Assembly (NCBI RefSeq): GCF_013778455.1
Contig: NZ_JACEHE010000001.1
Span: 496,001-560,000, forward strand
Source: Streptomyces himalayensis subsp. himalayensis
GTDB taxonomy: Bacteria > Actinomycetota > Actinomycetes > Streptomycetales > Streptomycetaceae
Direction of reading: 5' to 3'
Length of the DNA: 64,000 bases
Below are positions 56,673 through 64,000 of the stretch, one piece after another; within the stretch, counting starts at the first letter, position 1; every line of letters begins with the position of its first letter. Made by a program: the position numbers and the translations under genes. The notes beneath the pieces were generated by a model. That model was given only the letters and a program-made list of their open reading frames with translations. It did no database searches and had not been told where the DNA came from.

Positions 56673-59578
56673 GCTCGCGCCCGACCCCCGTCGCCGTGCT
56701 GGGCGGAGCGCTCAGGGCGCTGCTCCCGGCCGAGGGTCGCCTGCCGCTCCCGGCGGACGCCGGCAGCCGGATGAGGATGCGCAAGCCGCAGCTCGTGCTG
56801 GTGCTGGTGTGCGCCGCCTACACCGCAGGATCCGCGTTCGGCTGGGGTTCGGACCTCCTCGCGATGATCATGGGCGACTTCGGCCTGAGCGCCGCCGCTG
56901 CCGCCGCCGCGGTCTCGTGCTTCCGCTTCGCTCGCAGCCGCCACAGCCGTTTCCGCCCGGCGTGGCTGTTGTTCGCGCTCTCGTCCGCGATGTCGGCCCT
57001 CGGCAACGGCGTCTGGGGCTGGTACGAGGTCGTCCTCAACAGCCCGATGCCGACGCCGAGTTATGCCGATCTGTTCTTCCTGTGCTTCGCGCCGCCGGCC
57101 ATCGTCGGGCTGCTGGTGCTCGCCAAGCGCCCGGTGACCAGGTCCGGCTGGTTCTGCCTCGTGCTGGACGCCTGGCTCATCGGCGGCTCGCTGCTGACGC
57201 TGTCGTGGAGCCTCGCGCTGGCGCAGACCGCGCAGTCCGAAGGGCGGGGCGTGGCACAGGCCGCGTTCACCCTCGCCTACCCCCTGCTGGACATCGCCCT
57301 GGTCAGCATGGTGCTCGCCCTGCACTTCAGGCGCACCTCGGCCAACCGAGCCGCGGTGAACACCGCCATAGGAGCACTTGCCCTGACGGTGATGTGCGAT
57401 GCGCTGTTCACCTCGCCGCTGCTGCACGACAGTTACCGCTCCGGTCAGATACTGGACGCCGGCTGGTTCGCGGGATCCCTGCTCCTCGCCTACGCCCCCT
57501 GGGCCGGACGCCGGCCCGGGCAGCCGGAGGAGGAAGACCACGCACGCGTGGAGCACGGCCACGCCCACGGACACCCCTACGGCGACGGACAGGGCTGGTA
57601 TCCGGCCACGCGACCGCTCATGAGCTCGCTGGCCGCCCTCACGCCCTATCTTGCCGCTACCGTCTGCACGCTGGGCATCCTCTACAACGTCCTCAACGGC
57701 CGCAGCGTCGACCGCGTCATGCTCTTCACCGCCTGCACGGTCGTCCTCGCGCTGGTGGTGCGCCAGGGCATCATGCTCCTCGACAACCTCAGGCTGACCC
57801 ATGAACTGGCCCAGAAGGAGAACCACTTCCGCTCCCTGGTGCAGGGTTCCAGCGACGTCATCATGATCGCCGCACCGAACGGCGTCCTGAGGTACGTCAG
57901 CCCGGCCGCCGCGGGTGTCTACGGCCGTGAGGCCCACGAGCTGGTCGGCTCCGAGCTCGCCGCGCTCATCCACCCCGAGGACCTCGGCCGCGTCGTCCAC
58001 GAGGTACGCCGTTTCCTCGCCGCCAGCCAGATCGAGGAGCCCACGACCCGTATCGAGTGCCGCTTCAAGTCGGGCACCGGCGACTGGCTCAACGTGGAGT
58101 CGACGGTCAACCGCCACCACGGCGGCCTCATCCTGAACAGCCGGGACGTGACCGAACGGGTCCGCCTGCAGGCGCAGTTGCAGCACAACGCCGAGCACGA
58201 CCCGCTCACCGACCTGCCCAACCGAGCCCTGTTCACCAAGCGCGTCAGCCACGCGCTCGGCGGCCGCCGCAGCTCCGACCGCGGCACCGCGGTGCTCTTC
58301 ATCGACCTCGACGGCTTCAAGGCCGTCAACGACCGCCTCGGCCACCAGGCCGGCGACGAGCTCCTCGTCCAGGCAGCGCGCCGGCTCCAGGAGGCCGTAC
58401 GGAAAGGGGACACGGCCGCCCGCCTCGGCGGTGACGAGTTCGCGGCCCTCATCGTGGGCGACGGCACCCGCGACCGCGCGGCACGCGAACAGCACATACT
58501 GGAGCTCGCCGACCGGCTGAGAATGATCCTTTCCCAGCCCTACGCCGTCGACGGCGGTGACGTCCGGGTCGCCGCCTCCATCGGTGTCGCCTTCGCCGAA
58601 CCGGGACTCTCGGCGGGCGAGCTCCTGCGCAACGCCGATCTTGCGATGTACCGCGCCAAGGCCGCGGGCAAGGACCGTGTCGAGCTGTACGCGCCTCAGA
58701 TGCAGACCGACGTCGTCCGCAGGACGGAGCTCGCGGGCAGGCTGCGCAGCGCGCTGCACGACGGGGAGTTCGTGCTGCTCCACCAGCCCGTGGTCTCCCT
58801 CGCCACCGGCCGGATCAGCGCGGTCACCGCAGGGCCCCGCTGGCGCTCCGCCCAGGGCATCCTCTTCACGCCCGACGAGTTCCTGCGCGGCGCCGAGGAC
58901 AGTGAGCGCACCGCGGAGCTCGGCCGCTGGACGCTGGAGGAGGCCGTCAAGCAGGCCGCCGACCGCGGCAGCGCCGGACTCGCCGTGCCTGTGACCATCC
59001 GGATGAGCGCGCGCCGCCTGCTGGACCGCACCATGCCGCTGAGCTCCGTCGAGGCGCTGCTCACCCGGCACGGGCTGGCCTCCGGCGCCCTGGTCGTCGA
59101 GCTCGCCGACAGCGACCCCCGGGTCTCGCTGGACGAGGTCGAGCGCCGGCTGACGGTGCTGCGCCGGCTCGGTGTCCGTATCGCCCTGGACCCCTTCGGC
59201 AGCGGCTACGCGGCGATCACCGCACTGCGCCGGCTCCCCGTCGACGTACTCAAGCTGGACCGGGGCCTGGTCGAGGGCGTCGTCGAGTCCGCGCGGCTGC
59301 ACAAGATCACCAGCGGGCTGCTCCGCATTGCAGCCGACCTGGGGCTGCACTCCGTCGCGGACGGTGTGGACCTGCCCGAGCAGGTCGTCGCTCTACGCGC
59401 GATGGGCTGTACGCACGGTCAGGGCAAGGCCTTCTCCGGCCCCCTGGACGAGTACCGGCTGCGACGCGCCCTGACCGCAGGCCGCTTCCCCGTACCGCAC
59501 GGGCCGGTCGAACCCGTATTCGCGGGGGGAGCACCACCACCACGTTCACATGATGAGACTCCTGTCCCACCTACTTGA
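56669..59578 (+). CDS. Membrane PAS-GGDEF protein with degenerate EAL domain
   Basis: 969 aa. N-terminal region (about 35-380) with eight or more hydrophobic helices, forming an uncharacterised membrane sensor. PAS domain around 386-500 ([34 protein letters not shown]). GGDEF domain from LTDLPNR (about 512), intact [10 protein letters not shown] (about 584), so cyclase activity is likely. The following EAL-like domain lacks key residues: EAL is replaced (TAGPRW, about 720), DDFGTG is DPFGSG (about 840), and the LEITE Glu motif reads VELADSD. It should not hydrolyse c-di-GMP but may bind it or GTP. Possibly CdgE (from memory, SCO5511-like). GTG 56669; ATG at 56771 is an alternative start. Confidence 0.88.
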   Translation: MSSRPTPVAVLGGALRALLPAEGRLPLPADAGSRMRMRKPQLVLVLVCAAYTAGSAFGWGSDLLAMIMGDFGLSAAAAAAAVSCFRFARSRHSRFRPAWLLFALSSAMSALGNGVWGWYEVVLNSPMPTPSYADLFFLCFAPPAIVGLLVLAKRPVTRSGWFCLVLDAWLIGGSLLTLSWSLALAQTAQSEGRGVAQAAFTLAYPLLDIALVSMVLALHFRRTSANRAAVNTAIGALALTVMCDALFTSPLLHDSYRSGQILDAGWFAGSLLLAYAPWAGRRPGQPEEEDHARVEHGHAHGHPYGDGQGWYPATRPLMSSLAALTPYLAATVCTLGILYNVLNGRSVDRVMLFTACTVVLALVVRQGIMLLDNLRLTHELAQKENHFRSLVQGSSDVIMIAAPNGVLRYVSPAAAGVYGREAHELVGSELAALIHPEDLGRVVHEVRRFLAASQIEEPTTRIECRFKSGTGDWLNVESTVNRHHGGLILNSRDVTERVRLQAQLQHNAEHDPLTDLPNRALFTKRVSHALGGRRSSDRGTAVLFIDLDGFKAVNDRLGHQAGDELLVQAARRLQEAVRKGDTAARLGGDEFAALIVGDGTRDRAAREQHILELADRLRMILSQPYAVDGGDVRVAASIGVAFAEPGLSAGELLRNADLAMYRAKAAGKDRVELYAPQMQTDVVRRTELAGRLRSALHDGEFVLLHQPVVSLATGRISAVTAGPRWRSAQGILFTPDEFLRGAEDSERTAELGRWTLEEAVKQAADRGSAGLAVPVTIRMSARRLLDRTMPLSSVEALLTRHGLASGALVVELADSDPRVSLDEVERRLTVLRRLGVRIALDPFGSGYAAITALRRLPVDVLKLDRGLVEGVVESARLHKITSGLLRIAADLGLHSVADGVDLPEQVVALRAMGCTHGQGKAFSGPLDEYRLRRALTAGRFPVPHGPVEPVFAGGAPPPRSHDETPVPPT

Positions 59579-59611
59579 CAGGCGCAGCGCCCCGGGGAGA
59601 GGGTCAGTGCC

Positions 59612-59653
59612 ATGCGCACCCGAATTCTCGTACTTGGAAAGCGCGTCGGCTGA
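59612..59653 (+). CDS. ilvB operon leader peptide
   Basis: 13-residue peptide [13 protein letters not shown] with adjacent Ile-Leu-Val-Leu codons, followed by a terminator hairpin and ilvB. This is the classical layout for attenuation by branched-chain amino acid shortage and matches leader peptides reported for Streptomyces ilv operons. GGGGAGAGGG lies about 12 nt before ATG 59612. Confidence 0.85.
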   Translation: MRTRILVLGKRVG

Positions 59654-59739
59654 AGCTGGGACCACCGGACGATCACGGTCACCCAGCGCCCGCACCCGAC
59701 GCGCTCCCCTCGCTTGCCTCCCGGCACGAGGGGTTTTTT
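59641..59739 (+). promoter_or_regulatory. ilv attenuator (terminator and alternate stem)
   Basis: Terminator: CCCCTCG (59706-59712) pairs with CGAGGGG (59727-59733), directly followed by six T (59734-59739). An upstream alternate stem: 59640-59649 pairs with 59696-59705 over 10 bp, joining the end of the leader peptide to the base of the terminator. Ribosome stalling at Ile/Leu/Val codons would change which structure forms. Confidence 0.8.
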
Positions 59740-59802
59740 GTTGCACCAACACCCGCCACATCCTGCACAACCCTCGCAAAAACCCTCAGCATCGAGAAGA
59801 GA

Positions 59803-61662
59803 ATGCCGATGACCGAGCAGGCCTCCGGGGCCCACCATCCGCAGCCGCGGCCCCGTTCCTCTGGGCAGCAGTCCGCCCCTGTCGAGCACGTGACGGGTGC
59901 GCAGTCCCTCATCCGTTCTCTCGAGGAGGTCGGGGCCGACACGGTATTCGGCATTCCCGGGGGCACCATCCTGCCGGCGTACGACCCCCTGATGGACTCC
60001 ACGCGGGTGCGCCACGTGCTGGTCCGCCACGAGCAGGGCGCCGGCCACGCGGCCACCGGTTACGCGCAGGCCACCGGCAAGGTCGGGGTGTGCATGGCGA
60101 CATCCGGGCCGGGCGCCACCAACCTGGTCACCCCGATCGCGGACGCGCACATGGACTCCGTGCCCCTGGTCGCGATCACCGGGCAGGTCGTGTCCAAGGC
60201 GATCGGTACGGACGCCTTCCAGGAGGCGGACATCGTCGGCATCACCATGCCGATCACCAAGCACAGCTTCCTGGTCACCAAGGCGGAGGACATCCCCCAG
60301 GCGATCGCGCAGGCGTTCCACATCGCCGCCACCGGTCGCCCGGGACCGGTCCTGGTCGACATCCCCAAGGACGTCCTCCAGGCGAAGACCACCTTCACCT
60401 GGCCGCCGACCATGGACCTGCCCGGATACCGGCCCGTCACCAAGCCGCACGCCAAGCAGATCCGCGAGGCCGCCAAGCTGATCACCCAGGCCAGGCGGCC
60501 CGTCCTGTACGTCGGCGGCGGCGTCATGAAGGCCGGCGCGACCGCCGAGCTGAAGGTCCTCGCAGAACTCACGGGAGCGCCCGTCACCACCACACTGATG
60601 GCGCTCGGCGCATTCCCCGACAGCCACCCGCTGCACGTGGGAATGCCGGGCATGCACGGTGCGGTCACCGCCGTCACCGCGCTGCAGAAGGCCGACCTGA
60701 TCGTCGCCCTCGGAGCCCGCTTCGACGACCGTGTCACCGGCAAGCTGGACAGCTTCGCCCCGTACGCCAAGATCGTCCACGCCGACATCGACCCCGCCGA
60801 GATCGGCAAGAACCGCGCCGCCGACGTGCCGATCGTCGGTGACGCCCGCGAGGTCATCGCCGACCTGATCCAGGCCGTGCAGAAGGAGCACAGCGAGGGC
60901 CACCAGGGCGACTACAGCGCCTGGTGGAAGGACCTCAACCGCTGGCGCGAGACCTACCCCCTCGGCTACGACCAGCCGGAAAACGGCTCGCTCTCCCCGC
61001 AGCAGGTCATCGAGCGCATCGGGCAGCTGGCGCCGAAGGACACGATCTTCGCCGCGGGCGTCGGCCAGCACCAGATGTGGGCGGCGCACTTCATCGAGTA
61101 CGACAAGCCGGCGACCTGGCTCAACTCCGGCGGCGCCGGAACCATGGGCTACGCGGTCCCGGCCGCGATGGGCGCCAAGGCGGGACAGCCGGACCGCACG
61201 GTCTGGGCGATCGACGGCGACGGCTGCTTCCAGATGACCAATCAGGAACTGACGACCTGCGCGCTCAACAACATCCCGATCAAGGTCGCGATCATCAACA
61301 ACGGCGCGCTCGGCATGGTCCGCCAGTGGCAGACCCTGTTCTACAACCAGCGGTACTCCAACACGGTGCTGCACAGTGGCCCGGACGCAGTGGCCAACCC
61401 GGAGGCCAAGGGCACCCGCGTCCCGGACTTCGTGAAGCTGTCCGAGGCAATGGGCTGCCACGCGATCCGCTGCGAGCGCGTCGAGGACCTGGACAAGGTC
61501 ATCGAGGAGGCCAACTCGATCAACGACCGGCCCGTCGTGGTGGACTTCATCGTCCACGAGGACGCGATGGTCTGGCCGATGGTCGCCGCCGGCACCTCCA
61601 ACGACGAGATCATGGCCGCCCGGAACGTCCGCCCCGACTTCGGCGACAACGAAGAAGACTGA
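59803..61662 (+). CDS. ilvB: Acetolactate synthase large subunit
   Basis: Thiamine-diphosphate enzyme making acetolactate (Val/Leu path) or acetohydroxybutyrate (Ile path). Catalytic Glu in [22 protein letters not shown] (about residue 80), FAD-type region [11 protein letters not shown], ThDP motif [19 protein letters not shown]...[12 protein letters not shown] near residue 470-510. 619 aa. Start is ATG 59803 (MPMTEQ) or ATG 59809 with AGAAGAG nearer the optimum. First structural gene after the attenuator. Confidence 0.96.
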   Translation: MPMTEQASGAHHPQPRPRSSGQQSAPVEHVTGAQSLIRSLEEVGADTVFGIPGGTILPAYDPLMDSTRVRHVLVRHEQGAGHAATGYAQATGKVGVCMATSGPGATNLVTPIADAHMDSVPLVAITGQVVSKAIGTDAFQEADIVGITMPITKHSFLVTKAEDIPQAIAQAFHIAATGRPGPVLVDIPKDVLQAKTTFTWPPTMDLPGYRPVTKPHAKQIREAAKLITQARRPVLYVGGGVMKAGATAELKVLAELTGAPVTTTLMALGAFPDSHPLHVGMPGMHGAVTAVTALQKADLIVALGARFDDRVTGKLDSFAPYAKIVHADIDPAEIGKNRAADVPIVGDAREVIADLIQAVQKEHSEGHQGDYSAWWKDLNRWRETYPLGYDQPENGSLSPQQVIERIGQLAPKDTIFAAGVGQHQMWAAHFIEYDKPATWLNSGGAGTMGYAVPAAMGAKAGQPDRTVWAIDGDGCFQMTNQELTTCALNNIPIKVAIINNGALGMVRQWQTLFYNQRYSNTVLHSGPDAVANPEAKGTRVPDFVKLSEAMGCHAIRCERVEDLDKVIEEANSINDRPVVVDFIVHEDAMVWPMVAAGTSNDEIMAARNVRPDFGDNEED

Positions 61663-61688
61663 GAGCCGTAGGAAAAGGAACGAGACCC

Positions 61689-62213
61689 ATGTCCAAGCAC
61701 ACGCTCTCCGTCCTGGTCGAGAACAAGCCCGGCATCCTCGCCCGGATCGCCGCGCTGTTCTCCCGCCGAGGTTTCAACATCGACTCGCTCGCGGTCGGCG
61801 TCACCGAGCACCCCGACATCTCCCGCATCACCATCGTGGTGAACGTCGAGGACCTGCCGCTCGAACAGGTCACCAAGCAGCTCAACAAGCTCGTCAACGT
61901 CCTGAAGATCGTCGAGCTGGAACCCGGTTCGGCCGTTCAGCGGGAACTCGTTCTGGTGAAGGTCCGCGCCGACAACGAGACGCGCTCCCAGATCGTCGAG
62001 ATCGTGCAGCTGTTCCGCGCCAAGACCGTGGACGTCTCGCCCGAGGCGGTCACCATCGAGGCCACCGGTTCCAGTGACAAGCTGGAGGCGATGCTGAAGA
62101 TGCTGGAGCCCTTCGGCATCAAGGAGCTCGTCCAGTCCGGCACGATCGCCATCGGCCGCGGCTCCCGTTCGATCACCGACAGATCGTTGCGCGCTCTCGA
62201 CCGGTCGGCCTGA
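61689..62213 (+). CDS. ilvN: Acetolactate synthase small (regulatory) subunit
   Basis: 174 aa with an N-terminal ACT domain (HTLSVLVENKPGILARIAALFSRRGFNIDSLAVG) giving valine feedback sensitivity and a second ACT-like C-domain. Pairs with IlvB; often named ilvH. ATG 61689, about 25 bases after ilvB. Confidence 0.96.
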   Translation: MSKHTLSVLVENKPGILARIAALFSRRGFNIDSLAVGVTEHPDISRITIVVNVEDLPLEQVTKQLNKLVNVLKIVELEPGSAVQRELVLVKVRADNETRSQIVEIVQLFRAKTVDVSPEAVTIEATGSSDKLEAMLKMLEPFGIKELVQSGTIAIGRGSRSITDRSLRALDRSA

Positions 62214-62220
62214 GCCGTAG

Positions 62221-63339
<1,119 letters not shown>

Positions 63340-63352
63340 GTCCCGCACGGCA

Positions 63353-63386
63353 CAGGGCCGCTCCGCATCGGGGCGGCCCTGTTTCT
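63353..63386 (+). terminator. Terminator after ilvC
   Basis: CAGGGCCG (63353-63360) pairs with CGGCCCTG (63374-63381), followed by TTTCTT. Strong Rho-independent-like terminator. Confidence 0.75.
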
Positions 63387-63659
63387 TCGCCCGCTTCGCG
63401 GCCCGTCCAGGGCTGTATCCAACTCGTCCACCCACGGATGAGTGATCCTTCCGCCGAGGTGGAAAACGGCGCCCGGCAACCGCCACTACACTGCACAGAA
63501 ACGCGTCAGGCCCACAGCGTCGTGCGTCTTCCACGCGGCTAAGCGACTCCGAGTAAGTGCAGGCACGCGGGAACGCACCCGCACTTCCCCGGCGCCGCTC
63601 CCCTCCACCGCCTGCGGCCGTCGGGACGGCCGTCCGCATTGGGACTTGTGAGGACTCAC
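63387..63659. other. Intergenic region before serA
   Basis: About 270 bases with no gene. Around 63555-63594 AAGTGC and GCACTT flank an inner GCGGG/CCCGC stem, forming an imperfect hairpin in the likely serA leader. GAGGA lies 5 nt before the serA GTG. Confidence 0.4.
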
Positions 63660-64000
63660 GTGAGCACTGCGTCTCCGAAACCCGTCGTACTCATCGCTGA
63701 AGAGCTGTCGCCCGCCACCGTCGACGCGCTGGGGCCGGACTTCGAGATCCGGCACTGCAACGGAGCAGACCGAGCCGAGCTGCTCCCGGCCATCGCCGAG
63801 GTGGACGCCATCCTGATCCGTTCCGCGACGAAGGTCGATGCCGAGGCCATCGCCGCCGCGAACAAGCTGAAGGTCGTCGCACGAGCCGGCGTCGGCCTCG
63901 ACAACGTCGACGTCTCCGCCGCCACCAAGGCCGGCGTGATGGTCGTCAACGCCCCCACCTCCAATATCGTCACCGCCGCCGAGCTCGCCTGCGGCCTGCT
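63660..64000 (+). CDS. serA: D-3-phosphoglycerate dehydrogenase (5' part; runs off window)
   Basis: N-terminal 113 residues of the first enzyme of serine synthesis from 3-phosphoglycerate. The sequence KPVVLIAEELSPATVDALGPDFEIRHCNGADRAELLPAIAEVDAILIRSATKVDAEAI and LKVVARAGVGLDNVDVSAATKAGVMVVNAPTSN is typical of SerA. The rest (NAD domain, ACT domain) lies beyond the window. GTG 63660. Confidence 0.95.
   Translation, partial: MSTASPKPVVLIAEELSPATVDALGPDFEIRHCNGADRAELLPAIAEVDAILIRSATKVDAEAIAAANKLKVVARAGVGLDNVDVSAATKAGVMVVNAPTSNIVTAAELACGL

Noticed and set aside
56335..57804. 489-codon frame starting MCSDTTWSVTQ
   Set aside because: Its later two thirds run out of frame over the PAS-GGDEF gene. 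A short true start at 56380 cannot be excluded but spacing to a ribosome site is too short.

Overview
The window is chromosomal DNA from a high-GC actinomycete, almost certainly a Streptomyces. Coding DNA has strongly G/C-ending third codon positions, GTG starts are frequent, many neighbouring genes overlap by GTGA, and gene content matches Streptomyces core genes. From memory (not checked), gene order follows the S. coelicolor SCO5468-SCO5515 core region: sdaA-glyA-gcvH-gcvT, peptide ABC transporter, cysteine desulfurase-mnmA, ligA, a GGDEF/EAL gene, gatCAB, a second GGDEF/EAL gene, ilvBNC-serA. I saw no rRNA, tRNA, CRISPR array, prophage or intact transposase gene.

Layout: 0.1-7.9 kb holds cell-envelope and small regulatory genes (L,D-transpeptidase lipoprotein, enoyl-CoA hydratase, RsbW-like ATPase, atypical polysaccharide deacetylase coupled to a YncE-like lipoprotein, GNAT, MerR, EF-hand protein). 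8.0-12.8 kb is a minus-strand one-carbon unit, gcvT-gcvH-glyA-sdaA, behind a tandem glycine riboswitch: glycine is cleaved, interconverted with serine, and serine is deaminated to pyruvate. 13-15.7 kb carries a P-loop kinase-like gene and two SseB-family genes. 16.1-22.5 kb is a complete oligopeptide ABC transporter (permease, binding lipoprotein, permease, two ATPases). 22.7-35.6 kb is a mix of housekeeping and conserved genes (TRIC-like channel, thioesterase, TetR with divergent small membrane proteins, cysteine desulfurase, amidase, mnmA, LOG-like protein, SDR, MetE-like protein, ligA). 35.8-38.1 kb is a membrane GGDEF-EAL protein (probably RmdB). 38.3-41.9 kb is gatC-gatA-small membrane protein-gatB. 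42.0-48.7 kb carries membrane proteins and exporters with a TetR regulator. 49-56.3 kb has a LuxR-type large ATPase regulator, a sugar dehydrogenase lipoprotein, an aldo/keto reductase and a 2-hydroxyacid dehydrogenase. 56.5-64 kb holds a PAS-GGDEF protein with a degenerate EAL domain, then ilvB (with leader peptide and attenuator), ilvN, ilvC and the start of serA.

The most unusual feature is a family of three short palindromic MITE-like elements (6414-6612, 27715-27920, 42069-42241). Each has inverted terminal repeats and is flanked by CTAG, which fits an IS5-type 4-bp target duplication. One sits at the stop codon of the cysteine desulfurase. Another lies inside a coding region: its 173 bp plus the 4-bp duplication equal 59 codons with no stop, so the element appears to be translated as an insertion in a small membrane protein. 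Other points of note are a pentanucleotide microsatellite upstream of a sugar dehydrogenase gene, several minisatellites at gene ends, an altered catalytic motif in the polysaccharide deacetylase, and a BldD-like box upstream of the second GGDEF gene.
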